Of a stretch of DNA of 64,000 bases, positions 1 to 10,504 are shown in pieces; position 1 is the stretch's first letter; each line of letters opens with the position of its first letter. The notes below the pieces were generated by a model that was given only the letters and a program-made list of their open reading frames with translations, ran no database searches and was not told the origin of the DNA. Made by a program: the position numbers and the translations under genes. Source of the stretch: Lolium rigidum (lineage: Eukaryota; Streptophyta; Magnoliopsida; Poales; Poaceae); assembly GCF_022539505.1 (NCBI RefSeq), contig NC_061512.1, forward strand, positions 250,992,510 through 251,056,509. The letters are read 5' to 3'.

Positions 1-619
1 ATGCCTCATATGTCTTGGATAATTTGATACTCGGCAATTGTTTTGAGATCTCAAGTAGATCATAAGTTTTTGCATGTAGTTTAAACCTATTAGTGGAGAA
101 CTACCGTAAAGCTTGTTAAAATTGGTTTGCATAATTGATCTCTCTTAAGGTCTAGATATTTTCTGGTAAAAGTGTTTGAGCAACAAGGAAGACAGTGTAG
201 AGTATTATAATGCTTGCAATATGTTCTTATGTAAGTTTTGCTGTACCGGTTCATACTTGTGTTTGCTTCAAACAACCTTGCTAGCCTAAACCTTGTACTG
301 AGAGGGAATACTTCTCGTGCATCCAAAAACCTTGAGCCAAAACCTATGCCATTTGTGTCCACCATACCTACCTACTATGTGGTATTTCCTGCCATTCCAA
401 AGTAAATTGCTTGAGTGCTACCTTTAAATAATTCAAAGTTCTTCTCAATTTTTGTTAATGTTTCATAGCTCATGAGGAAGTATGTGGTGTTTAGCTTTCA
501 ACCTTGTCATTTACTTTTGACGGACTCTCATATGGACTAGTGGCACATCCGCTTATCCAATAATTTTGCAAAAAGGGCTGGCAATGGGATTCCCAGTCCC
601 GAATTAATTAATTTAAATA

Positions 620-707
620 GACACTCCTCCATGGTTTGTGATTGTTGGACGGCACCCGAAGGATTCGGTTAGCCATGGCTTGTGTAAGCAAAGGTTGGGG
701 GAGTGTC
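620..707 (+). repeat. Stem-loop unit, copy 1
   Basis: The arms GACACTCCTCC (620-630) and GGGGGAGTGTC (697-707) pair over 11 positions with one G-U wobble. The enclosed part holds a second small hairpin, CCGAA-gga-TTCGG, flanked by GGC/GCC. The same unit recurs at 735-821 and in element E at 62882-62972. It could be a structured RNA element of the retrotransposon or an old short inverted-repeat insertion. Confidence 0.75.
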
Positions 708-734
708 ATCATCATAATAAAACTTAAATAAAAA

Positions 735-821
735 GGCACTCCTTCATGGTATGTGATTGTTGGCGGGCACCCGAGGATTCGGTTAGCCATGGTTTGTGAA
801 AGAAAGGTTGGAAGGAGTGCC
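735..821 (+). repeat. Stem-loop unit, copy 2
   Basis: The arms GGCACTCCTTC (735-745) and GAAGGAGTGCC (811-821) are perfect 11-bp complements. Relative to copy 1, two pairs have changed on both sides (A-T to G-C, C-G to T-A) and the wobble pair has become a T-A pair, so pairing is kept although the sequence differs. The inner GGC-ACCCGAGGATTCGG-TTA-GCC core is also kept. Confidence 0.75.
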
Positions 822-1454
822 ACCCAAAAATAAATAAAATGGGAGCCGCTCTTGTGAGTCCGGTTGATGAGGTAGTTAGTGTACCCACTACCATTCGTTG
901 ACAACAACAAACACCTCTCAAAATTTTACTTTTATGCTCTCTATATGTTTTCAAAACCAAAGCTCTAGCACAAATATAGCAATCGATGCTTCCCTCGTAG
1001 AAGGGCCATTCTTTTACTTTTATGTTGAGTCGAGTTACCTAATTCCTTCCACCTTAGAAGCAAACACTTGTGTCAACTGTGCATTGATTCTTACATACTT
1101 GCATATTTGCATTCATCATATTACTCTATGTTGACAATATCCATGAGATATACATGTTGAAAGTTGAAAGCAACCGCTGAAACTTATATCCTCCTTTGTG
1201 TTGCTTCGATGCCTTTACTATGAACTTATTGCTTTATGAGTTAACTCTTGTGCAAGACTTTTGATGCTTGTCTTGAAAGTACTCTCCATGAAAAGTTTTG
1301 CTATATGTTATCTACTTGTTAGCAACTATAGATCATTGCCTTGAGTCACTTCATTCATTTCATATGCTTTGTAATAGTATGATCAAGGTTATTTAAGTAG
1401 CATGTCACTACAGAAATTATTCTTTTTATCGTTTACCTGCTCGGGACGAGCAGA

Positions 1455-1471
1455 ACTAAGCTTGGGGATGC
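1455..1471 (+). other. Polypurine tract of element F
   Basis: ACTAAGCTTGGGGATGC lies immediately 5' of the LTR start TGATACGTCC. This is the expected place for the plus-strand primer of reverse transcription. The same block precedes the 3' LTR of element E at 63691 and occurs two more times inside E. Confidence 0.65.
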
Positions 1472-1839
1472 TGATACGTCCCCGACGTATCCATAATTTC
1501 TGTCGTTCCATGCTTGTTTTATGACAATACTTACATGTTTTGCTTGCACTTTATGATGTTTTTATGCGTTTTCCGGAACTAACCTATTAACAAGATGCCA
1601 CAGTGCCGCTTCTCGTTTTCTCGCTGTTTTTGGTTCCGGAAAGGCTGTTCGGGCAATATTCTCGGAATTCGACGAAACGAAGACCAAACCTCCTATTTTT
1701 CCCGGAAGGCTCCGAACACCGAAGAAGAGTCGGAGAGGGGCCGGAGGGCCACCACACCATAGGGCGGCGCGGCCTGGCCCGGGCCCGCGCCGGCCCGTGG
1801 TGTGGAGCCCCTGAGTGCCCCCTGCGCCGCCTCTTCTCC

Positions 1840-1846
1840 TATAAAA
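1840..1846 (+). promoter_or_regulatory. TATA box of the F LTR
   Basis: TATAAAA lies about 370 bp into the LTR. The equivalent position in element E reads TATATAA (58513-58519). Transcription would be expected to start roughly 30 bp downstream. Confidence 0.6.
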
Positions 1847-2613
1847 TCCCTTTCGACCTAAAAACACCGTACCACTTGACGAAACTCCGGAAAGACACCG
1901 GGGCGCCGCCACCATCGCGAAACTCCAATTCGGGGGACGAAGTCTCTGTCCCGGCACCCTCGCCGGGACGGGGAAGTGCCCCCGGAAGCCATCTCCATCA
2001 ACGCCACCACCTCCATCATGCTCCGTGAGTAGTTCCCCCATGGACTACGGGTTCTAGCTGTAGCTAGTTGGTATTCTCTCCCCCATGTACTTCAATACAA
2101 TGATCTCATGAGCTGCCTTACATGATTGAGATTCATCTGATGTAATCGGTGTTGTGTTTGTTGGGATCCGATGGATGATACATTATGATTAGTCTATCTA
2201 TAAAGTTTGTGAAGTTATTGTTGCTGCAATCTTGTTATGCTTAATGCTTGTCACTAGGGCCCGAGTGGCATGATCTTAGATTTGAGCTCTATAATTATTG
2301 CTTAGATTGTATCTACAAGTTGTATGCACATGTCACTGTCCGGAACCAAAGGCCCCGAAGTGACGAAATCGGGACAACCGGAGGGGATGGCGGTGATGTG
2401 AGGGACACATGTTTTCACGGAGTGTTAATGCTTTGCTCCGGTGCTCTATTAAAAGGAGTACCTTAATATCCAGTAGTTTCCCTTGAGGCCCGGCTGCCAC
2501 CGGCTGGTAGGACAATAGATGTTGTGCAAGTTTCTCATTGCGAGCACGTACGACTAAATATGGAAAACATGCCTACATGATTAATGAATTGATGTTCTTT
2601 CTTAATGCCTTCT

Positions 2614-2618
2614 CAATC
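2614..2618. repeat. Target site duplication CAATC of element A (left)
   Basis: CAATC at 2614-2618 is repeated at 9826-9830. Between them lies a sequence that starts TGTTACC and ends GGTAACA, as expected for an LTR retrotransposon insertion. Confidence 0.9.
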
Positions 2619-3785
2619 TGTTACCACCTGATTTTGGCCAAATCGGGAGGTGGGCCGTAAGTGAAGATGGACTTGAAGGACGTACACGTGGAACATCTTC
2701 GAAGCGGCCTCGCGCTAAGAGTTTGGGCTTAATTGCCCGTGTATCTGTAATATATTAGATCGTGTTGTAATCTAGATTAAAGAGATAGAGTCCGGCCCGT
2801 GCACGGTTAGGTGCACGCCTCACTTAGAAAGTCCCTTGGACTATAAATATGTATCTAGGGTTATCGGAAAAGGAGGACAATCACCGTTCAACCAAAACAA
2901 ACCAATCTCGGCGCATCGCCACCCCTTTCCTACGAGGGTTCTTACCGGTAAGCATCATGCTGCCTAGATCGCATCTCGCGATCTAGGCAGCGTAAGGCTT
3001 AGTATTGTTCATGCGTTGCTCGTACTGAAGCCTTTTTGATGGCGAGCAACGTAGTTATCATTAGATGTGTTAGGGTTAGCATTGTTCTTCACGTAACATG
3101 CTATCGTAGTGCAACCCTTGCATATCTAGCTGCCCTTACGTCTATCCAGACGTAAGGGCAGCATCTTGCTTGATCATGCTTGGTAGATCCGATCCGTTAC
3201 GGTTGCTCCCTGCATCTGCAGGGATTAGTTTAACATCTGCATAGTTAGGCCTTATGCTGGGGTCGGAGGATCCGGTGGTGCGTTAGATGCTGTTTACCAT
3301 CCCTGCGAGGGATGTTCCGGGGATCAACGTTATGTTGGTTTTTAGGCCTCTCGTAGGGGTAGTTTGCACCGTCTCTCGTAGCTGCTAGGCCCGATCGCAC
3401 GTAGGACGTTTCGATTATGCGGTGAAAACCCTAAACTGTCGTGGATCGCTTTAGCTTTGTCCTGATCAAGCAGGATCCCCATGCCATTGCTAATCCATCA
3501 AGGACCATGGGGCGATCGGCTCTTTGAGCCGATCCACAGGGAAACCTGAGAGCCGATAAGGCTCGTATTTAATGTGCACGTGTCTACCATGCAGGAACAA
3601 TCGAAGCACTAACACCTTCCTGACCAGGTCTAGGTCAGGTGGCACGCCCAGGCAACCGCCAGGACGCGCGCCAGAAGATTTGCGGGACGACGCGAGGTGC
3701 CAGGGATCCACTAAGCGGCCCTAGGAGCCTCCCGGCTCTTCGTGTTGCTTAACCAAAGCCCGTCGGGGGGTTTTGGAGGGTAACA
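2619..3785 (+). repeat. 5' LTR of element A
   Basis: The LTR runs from TGTTACCACC to GGGTAACA, 1167 bp. A TATAAATA box is at 2842-2849. Downstream of it lie six near-perfect hairpins: 2960-2990 (12-bp arms), 3014-3051 (9-bp arms), 3129-3162 (15-bp arms), 3208-3223, 3298-3314 and 3514-3534. An ORF of 73 codons on the minus strand (3490-3711, repeated at 9530-9751) is a by-product of the repeat and is not called. Confidence 0.92.
2842..2849 (+). promoter_or_regulatory. TATA box of element A LTR
   Basis: TATAAATA is embedded in the sequence GGAC-TATAAATA-TGTATC, about 220 bp into the LTR. The same box is at 8882-8889 in the 3' LTR. Confidence 0.65.
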
Positions 3786-3790
3786 CATTC

Positions 3791-3809
3791 TGGCACGCCC
3801 GGTGGGACC
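3791..3809 (+). other. Primer binding site of element A
   Basis: TGGCACGCCCGGTGGGACC starts five bases after the LTR end. It has the TGG start and position of a tRNA 3'-end complement. I cannot assign the tRNA with certainty. Confidence 0.6.
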
Positions 3810-3845
3810 TCTTCTGCAACATCCACGTCAACACCGGCATCCGAG

Positions 3846-6490
3846 ATGGCAGAGGAACAGATCACGTACGAGGAACTCCCTCCGGATCACAAGAAAAAGT
3901 ACGACGAGTTAAAAGCCATCTGTGAAGCCGAACTCATCGGCTCCTTTGAGAAGACCCGGTCGCACGGCGTCAGATTCAAAGGATTCACGCCACAAGGCGT
4001 CCTTGAAGGGGTGGATCTGTCTCTCCCTTCACAGGAACGTACCCAAGCCCTGCGTCAGGAGATCAACTATGTGGTGGCCCATTCACTGCATCGGCACTCT
4101 GAGAGCCTGGTGAACACTCTGGAGCGCGTTGCGCTCCGGGTGGTGCAAGAGATCATGGAGCGTCGTTACTCCCCTTCAGGACCTGTTCTAGGGACTCACC
4201 AGGGAGAGTTGCAACTCCACACCAGGCCGCCTCTGCCGTACACAATGGCGGCTCCACAGCAACAAGGCTCACCGGCATACGTCGTCTACAAGGATGGGGG
4301 TGACCCGGGCGACTACCAGTTCTTACCTGACCCGCCCAAGGAAATCCCACACGGATACGTGTGTGTGTATGTGCCGGACTGCAACAACTGGACGCGAGCG
4401 ATCCAGGCTCCACCAGGAGGGATTGCCGGAGCAGGAGCAATTGTTCCGGCAGGAAGGACAACTGCAGCAGCGGGGAGTCTAGGAGCAGAAGCTGAGAAAC
4501 AAGCGTGGCTAGCCAAGTACGCCACTGCACCAATCCGAGAAAGCTCAGTTGCTACTACCTCCACCGCAGATCAGATCAGCGCAGTCCTGAGAGATCAATT
4601 CGGCATCTTGCCGAAGAAGAAGATAATCGGCTATTCCAAGCCGTATCCCAATGAGTTCGACCTGATCCCACTACCGCCTAAGTACCGGCTTCCGGACTTC
4701 AACAAATTCGAGTGGGGCGAAGGGTCGAGCTCCATCGAGCACGTGAGCCGATACCCGGCCCAGCTCGGGCATGGCTTCGGCATCGGATCGGTTACGGGTG
4801 AGGTGCTTCTCGCAATCCCTCACCGGTCCAGCTTTTGGGTGGTACACCTCTTTGCAGCCAAATTCGAGTGCAAACATGGAAGCAGTCGGAGGAACTGTTC
4901 CACACCCAATACCATTCGGAGACTACCGAAGCTGGTATTGCCGAACTAGCACAGGTTCGGCAAAAGCGAGGAGAGACAGTGGCTGAGTACATTCAGCGTC
5001 TCAGAACTGTCAAGAACCGATGCTATTCGGTTCATATAACTGAGAAAGAGGCAGTCGAGCTGGCCGTGGCAGGCCTGGCAGCGTCGTTCAAGGATCTGAC
5101 GTTCCAAGTTGAGTACAACTCGCTGACGCACCTGGTCAATAGACTGACCTTATATGAACAGCGCCATCCAGAACTGTACCAAGACAAGTTCAAGCGCGCG
5201 ATCAGCCTGGTCAATGCCGATGAAGATGAAGATTCTATGGAAGATCAGGAAATTGCAGTAGCCGAATGGACTCGGACGCCAGTGCCTGTGTCCTGCCAAT
5301 GAGTGAATCCACCAGGGCCTCCAAGAGGGTTGGACTTTGACGTGACCAAAACCGAACAAATCTTCGATCTGCTACTGAAAGAGAAGCAGTTGAAGCTACC
5401 CGAAGGCCACAAGATCCCTACGGCACAGGAGATGAACAAGAGGCCATACTGCAAGTGGCATCATACGTTCACGCACACCACCAGCGACTGCAAAGTACTG
5501 CGCGCACAAATTCAGATGGCGATAGAAGCAGGCCGATTAACCTTCGGACAGTTTGCCATGCAGGTAGACATGCGTCCGTTTCCAGACGTCAACATGGTGG
5601 ACCTAAGCCACTCCATAAGAGAACCAGGGTTCTCTTTCGATGTCAATATGGCAGGGTTCGTGATTCGCCATGGCGCGGACAAAGCAGAGAGTAGCCATTC
5701 TCGTGGCAAGGATAAAGGGGAGGCCGTTCCACGCGACCGGCCCCAAGACGACGATAGACGGTACCTGACCGAGGAGGAGGTGAGAAGCATACGGTATCAG
5801 CGCCCATTATCCGTGCATCTCCTCAACAAATATGAGCAGCAGTACGACCGACGTCGACGCTACGACGAAGACGATGAGAAACATCGTCGGTCTGATGCGG
5901 AGGACAGGAGGTATCGTCAGAACAGCGGCAACAACGACGGGTACGAACGTCGCGCCAGAGGGAGGTCTAAGGAGCAAGACAACGTGGATAAGCACTGGAG
6001 CTGTCCCTTCTTCAAACATTGCTGGGACTCAGGAATGAGCCGATTGCCAACAATCGAGAACTGCCCAGAATGCAAACAGCAAGGAAGAAGGAGGGCAAGC
6101 GAAGTTTCAGTGTTCAAACGTCTAGGACCTCTCCCACCTCAGAGTAAACGAGCTGAGTCATCTCAAGAAGAAGACTTCGAGGAGTCAGATGGAGAAGAAG
6201 ATAGGTATCACCGACCAAGGTGGTGCCCTGATGGACTCAGCCATTCTCAGAAGCGCCGGGTGCAGCGGCTGCGAAACTTGGAAGAAGCCGAGGCACAGTA
6301 CCTGTACACGTTGAGAAGAGCGCGGCCCGATCTGGCCGCGAAAATCCTGCAAATAGTGGAGACAAAGGCGCACCCGCCAAAGAAAGTATGGCGCCCCAAA
6401 CAGGCGAAAGCCGATGCACAGGCATCGGCTGATGCCGATGCATACGCATCGGCAGACACAAACATGGTATCTGTGGGCTGGACAGACTAG
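3846..6490 (+). pseudogene. gag: Broken gag of element A
   Basis: Gag would form the capsid of the retrotransposon particle. The first frame opens with MAEEQITYEELPPDHKKKY at 3846, 60 bp after the 5' LTR, and runs to 4949. The retrotransposon gag core (VRQKRGETVAEYIQRLRTVK region) continues in another frame to 5302, so the reading frame shifts at about 4765 and again near 4870. A TGA at 5300-5302 then interrupts the frame, which continues to 6490. That last part has a Cys/His knuckle-like stretch (PYCKWHHTFTHTTSDC) and a second CPFFKHC...CPEC cluster. The C-terminal end is rich in Arg, Glu and Ser. With two frameshifts and one stop this copy cannot make full Gag. No pol follows. Confidence 0.8.
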
Positions 6491-7852
6491 CACGTCCAAT
6501 ACACTGGACATACGTGGCCAGGCCGATCCCTGCGATCGGCCCTCAAAAAATGAAAAGTAAAGGATCTTATCTCCAACATACCACGTAGCTACAGTGGAAA
6601 TCCAAGAAGTTGCAAACCATCGTCAAGCATTGCAACAAAGAAGGAGGCCGATTCCGGTAATCGGCCGAAACTATCCTCAACATTCTTTTGTCTGTATCCA
6701 GCATCGATCCAACAGACGCCTGAAGAGCCGATGCCATCAATTACTTGACAGAATCGGCTCGGGGGGCACATAGATGGATGAGATACGAGGATATGGAGCT
6801 GGGAACGGATGTCAAATTTCCAGCAGAGCAGCTCAAGTATGGGGGCCGATACGTAAACAAGTCGGCCGCAAAAAATCAAAAATACAGAAATTTTTTGAGC
6901 ACAGCCGATGCACAGGCATCGACTTAAGAGTTCAAAGCCGATGCACGGCCATCGACTCAAGGGGTACAAACTGTTACATGCAAGCGTAACGGTGCTAGCA
7001 GAAGCGTCCAGTTGGGCGCCCGAAACTACCCTTTTCTTCGTGCAAGCTTGAAGGGTCACGGCCTCGACCATAAGGCTCAGCCAAGGTGACGATCTCAGCA
7101 TTCTCACCATACTGCATCGTTGAGCTAAAGGAGCTCGGGAGACATGTACGGAGAAGGTACGAGGCGTACAAGGCTGCAAAACGTGCCCGGGTGAGCCGAT
7201 TCAAGGATCAATCGGCTGATAAAGATTTTCAGCGCAGTCGATGTTTGGACATCGACTCTGATACAGTTACACAAGATCTACCAGCTGCATGATCGAGATG
7301 CGAGGTCGGCGGTGCTGTCAGAGGCATTAGTGAAGCTGTTGGTGATTCATCTACTACATCGGCTTTCAGCGGAGGGAAGGTAGTCGATGGGGGCAAGTTT
7401 GGCTGGTTCTTCGTAGTGACTGCCTCGAATTACCTGCGGAGCCCTTTCTGCGATTTGCGTATCCTTACCGTTAGCCTCGCCTTGACTGAGGCTCGGGGGG
7501 GGGGGGGCAGCTGGTCTGATGAGTGTTCTGTTTTTAAAACCGATTGGAGTGTCGTCGGCTGATCCTTCGTCGCAACTTCCTTCAGCAAAGGATGAATTCT
7601 TGAAGAGTACCAGATCTCAAAGTCATCAGTTGAGGAGTGGAGGGACGAATTACGTGGGGCCGATGCGCTAACATCGGCTTATGAAATATTGGTTAAGGAG
7701 AATCGGCTAATCGGTTTGAAGAAAATCGACAGAGTTAAATTAAGAAGAATTTCTTCATTGATAAAAGAGATTTCTTACAAGAAAGAGCTGATTACTCAAA
7801 CAAAAGGGGGAACAGATGGCTATTGCTAATCTCATACTGGTGAATCCCTACT
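6491..7852 (+). other. Non-coding interior of element A with dispersed GCCGAT hairpins
   Basis: No convincing ORF is present on either strand; a 196-codon minus-strand frame (6589-7179) has no recognisable features. The stretch is dense in GCCGAT and its complement, often as head-to-head pairs, e.g. around 6419-6455, 6530-6541, 6643-6664, 7195-7217 and 7660-7680. A run of 13 G residues is at 7495-7507. Confidence 0.6.
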
Positions 7853-8392
7853 CTAAGGACTGTTCTCATCTTCGTCGTCACCGGGGTAGCCGCCCTCGTC
7901 GCTGCTATTGACGTATTCCTCGTCGCTGCTACTGTGACCTTCAGCGGAGGCCTCCTCCTCGTCATCATCATCATCCTCATCGGACCAGGCCCAGCCACGG
8001 ATGCGCTTTGGCGGCGGTTCCTCGGAGGAGGTGTCTTCCTCTGGTTCCTTCTCCATACCAAGGGAGACATCTTCGTCTTCATCGTCCTCTTCTTCTTCGT
8101 CTACCTCTTTGGTGGAGGAAGTGAATTTACCCCGGAAGAGGGTGTCGTCGCTGTCGCTCTCCGCCTCTAGTTCTCCGTCGATCAAGAACCGAAGAGCCTC
8201 TTCCCCATCAGTCAGGGGCATGTTGCCATCCGACCAGACAAGATCTTCGGGGCGACCTTCGGGCACGAAGTCGAAATCAAATTCTTGCTCATCCTAATGC
8301 TCGGGAGCGCGCCGGTTGGATGCTTCCGTCTGATTAACCTCCGACTCTCCCTCGCTTGCGGAAGAATATTGGGAAGAGGAGGAAGAAGACAT
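7853..8392 (-). pseudogene. Antisense acidic ORF of element A, with one in-frame stop
   Basis: Reading the minus strand from an ATG at 8392 gives an ORF of about 179 codons that ends at 7853. It is interrupted by one TAG at 8296-8294 (codon 33). The N-terminus is Ser-rich (MSSSSSSQYSSASEGES). The rest is extremely acidic, with long Asp/Glu runs, and contains one basic patch PPPKRIRG that could serve as a nuclear signal. The DNA between the ORF start and the 3' LTR (8393-8658) could hold its promoter. Extra ORFs on the antisense strand near the 3' LTR are known from Tat-lineage plant Gypsy elements; their role is not settled. I do not recognise the family. Alternatively the part after 8266 could be used alone from an internal start. 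Confidence 0.55.
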
Positions 8393-8644
8393 ATTGGCCG
8401 AGGAGGGCTTTTGGGAGCGCTAGTACGAGGAGGATGAAGGAGGGAACTACAGGAAGTGGCCAAATAAGAGGGGGGAACGACGATTTAATGCCTCAGCAGT
8501 TCCCAAGGACGTGGTGCCAGAGCCGTCAAGTCGTGCAGAGAAGGCGAGGAGGCAGGACGTCATCATGAAGAAAACTGCGACGGTTCTGCCACGATATGAC
8601 CCCTCGAGGAAAAGACGGATGGTTTTGATATTATCATTACCAAA

Positions 8645-8658
8645 ACCAGGGGGGCATG
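8645..8658 (+). other. Polypurine tract of element A
   Basis: ACCAGGGGGGCATG precedes the 3' LTR start TGTTACC at 8659. Confidence 0.6.
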
Positions 8659-9825
8659 TGTTACCACCCGATTTTGGCCAAATCGGGAGGTGGGCCGTAA
8701 GTGAAGATGGACTTGAAGGACGTACACGTGGAACATCTTCGAAGCGGCCTCGCGCTAAGAGTTTGGGCTTAATTGCCCGTGTATCTGTAATATATTAGAT
8801 CGTGTTGTAATCTAGATTAAAGAGATAGAGTCCGGCCCGTGCACGGTTAGGTGCACGCCTCACTTAGAAAGTCCCTTGGACTATAAATATGTATCTAGGG
8901 TTATCGGAAAAGGAGGACAATCACCGTTCAACCAAAACAAACCAATCTCGGCGCATCGCCACCCCTTTCCAACGAGGGTTCTTACCGGTAAGCATCATGC
9001 TGCCTAGATCGCATCTCACGATCTAGGCAGCGTAAGGCTTAGTATTGTTCATGCGTTGCTCGTACTGAAGCCTTTTTGATGGCGAGCAACGTAGTTATCA
9101 TTAGATGTGTTAGGGTTAGCATTGTTCTTCACGTAACATGCTATCGTAGTGCAACCCTTGCATATCTAGCTGCCCTTACGTCTATCCGTACGTAAGGGCA
9201 GCATCTTGCTTGATCATGCTTGGTAGATCCGATCCGTTACGGTTGCTCCCTGCATCTGCAGGGATTAGTTTAACATCTGCATAGTTAGGCCTTATGCTGG
9301 GGTCGGAGGATCCGGTGGTGCGTTAGATGTTGTTTACCGTCCCTGCGAGGGATGTTCCGGGGATCAACGTTATGTTGGTTTTTAGGCCTCTCGTAGGGGT
9401 AGTTTGCACCGTCTCTCGTAGCTGCTAGGCCCGATCGCACGTAGGACGTTCCGATTATGCGGTGAAAACCCTAAACTGTCGTGGATCGCTTTAGCTTTGT
9501 CCTGATCAAGCAGGATCCCCATGCCATTGCTAATCCATCAAGGACCATGGGGCGATCGGCTCTTTGAGCCGATCCACAGGGAAACCTGAGAGCCGATAAG
9601 GCTCGTATTTAATGTGCACGTGTCTACCATGCAGGAACAATCGAAGCACTAACACCTTCCTGACCAGGTCTAGGTCAGGTGGCACGCCTGTGCAACCGCC
9701 AGGACGCGCGCCAGAAGATTTGCGGGACGACGCGAGGTGCCAGGGATCCACTAAGCGGCCCTAGGAGCCTCCCGGCTCTTCGTGTTGCTTAACCAAAGCC
9801 CGTCGGGGGGTTTTGGAGGGTAACA
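8659..9825 (+). repeat. 3' LTR of element A
   Basis: This LTR is 1167 bp, the same length as the 5' LTR. Differences seen by eye include T/C in the first 15 bases, two changes in the 15-bp-arm hairpin loop region (9183-9190) and three near 9690. The hairpin array is otherwise kept. It is followed by the duplicated CAATC. Confidence 0.92.
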
Positions 9826-9830
9826 CAATC
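9826..9830. repeat. Target site duplication CAATC of element A (right)
   Basis: This is the second copy of the 5-bp duplication; the host LTR sequence (CTATCAATTGCCC) resumes directly after it. Confidence 0.9.
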
Positions 9831-10210
9831 CTATCAATTGCCCAACTGTAATTTGTTCACCCAACACTTGTTATTGGAGAGTTACCACTAGTGTAGATAG
9901 CTGGGAACCCCGGTCCATCTCGCATCATCATAAACTCGTTCTACATGTCATTGGAAGTAGTATCAACTATTTTCTGGTGCCATTGCTCTCATATTACTAC
10001 TACCGCTGCTGTGTTACTGTTACTACTGCTCTCATATTACTGTTGCTTTCACATCACCCCTGTTACTAGTGCTTTTCCAGGTGCAGCTGAATTGACAACT
10101 CAGTTGTTAAGGCTTATTTGTATTCTTTACCTCCCCTTGTGTCGAATCAATAAATTTGGGTTTTACTTCCCTTGAAGACTGTTGCGATCCCCTATACTTG
10201 TGGGTCATCA
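9831..10210 (+). mobile_element. 3' LTR of element F, second part
   Basis: This continues the LTR of F after the A insertion and ends GTGGGTCATCA at 10210. The aligned end in element E is GTGGGTTATCA (59673), followed there by the primer binding site. Here it is followed by unrelated DNA starting GTGAG, so this is the 3' LTR and GTGAG is the expected right-hand target duplication. The small ORF at 9945-10175 lies in repeat sequence and is not called. Confidence 0.85.
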
Positions 10211-10504
10211 GTGAGCATGTAACATGTCAAGATATACATGGGACATTTTCTATATATTTGTTTGATAATTCTAAATATGTTCAAAATGCATTTCAAATAA
10301 AAGCTACAGTACATATACACCGGGTGCAGAAACACCTTGTCCGAATAGCATATGCAATTCGTAGCAGAAAGTTATAGTAAATCAACAACAACTAGTATAA
10401 AAACTAAGGGAGCATATCCTATCTTTTTCTTCTTTGTGTCACTATATATCTGTGAGTATAGACCACAGTGGCACATACCACGGAATAAAATACTTTATGC
10501 AACA
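10211..10504. other. Short unassigned flank between element F and the Helitron
   Basis: This AT-rich DNA has no ORF or repeat that I recognise. Confidence 0.5.

Larger units (their letters stand above)
1..1471 (+). mobile_element. 3' internal region of Athila-like Gypsy element F
   Basis: This non-coding stretch is the last 1.5 kb of the internal domain of an LTR retrotransposon that begins outside the window. It aligns by eye, with small indels, to 62201-63691 of element E, and it ends in the purine-rich block directly before an LTR that starts TGATACGTCC. No ORF here looks real. The region contains a duplicated hairpin unit (620-707 and 735-821) that E has only once. The Athila assignment is inferred from the tRNA-Asp type primer binding site of the sister copy E. 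Confidence 0.8.
1472..2618 (+). mobile_element. 3' LTR of element F, first part
   Basis: The LTR starts TGATACGTCC at 1472 and is cut at 2618 by the insertion of element A. The second part resumes at 9831. The identity of the parts is shown by continuous alignment with the element E LTR (58496-59673), which has no interruption here. A TATAAAA box is at 1840-1846, and an RNA-level hairpin GTCCCGGC/GCCGGGAC lies at 1948-1969. The two overlapping ORFs in this stretch (1562-2041 minus, 1603-2028 plus) are chance GC-rich frames and are not called. Confidence 0.85.
2619..9825 (+). mobile_element. Element A: complete non-autonomous Gypsy (Tat-like) retrotransposon
   Basis: This is a full-length 7.2-kb LTR retrotransposon inserted into the LTR of element F, with a 5-bp duplication CAATC. 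Both LTRs are 1167 bp and differ at about 11 positions by eye (near 0.9%), so the insertion is recent. The interior carries a broken gag (3846-6490), a long non-coding stretch, and a broken antisense ORF (8392-7853). No protease, reverse transcriptase or integrase was seen, so A would need enzymes from a relative. The gag type and the antisense ORF suggest the Tat group; this lineage call is inference. The word GCCGAT/ATCGGC is strongly over-represented (about 30 occurrences by hand). Confidence 0.9.

Noticed and set aside
1562..2041. Overlapping ORFs on both strands in the F LTR (1562-2041 minus, 1603-2028 plus)
   Set aside because: They lie in GC-rich LTR sequence that is partly repeated with breaks in element E (58463-58730), and no domain is seen.
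3490..3711. 73-codon minus-strand ORF, repeated at 9530-9751
   Set aside because: It is present only because the LTR is duplicated and crosses a hairpin; it shows no protein features.
6589..7179. 196-codon minus-strand ORF in element A
   Set aside because: Its composition follows the GCCGAT repeats and it has no domain or conserved start; it is likely a chance frame.
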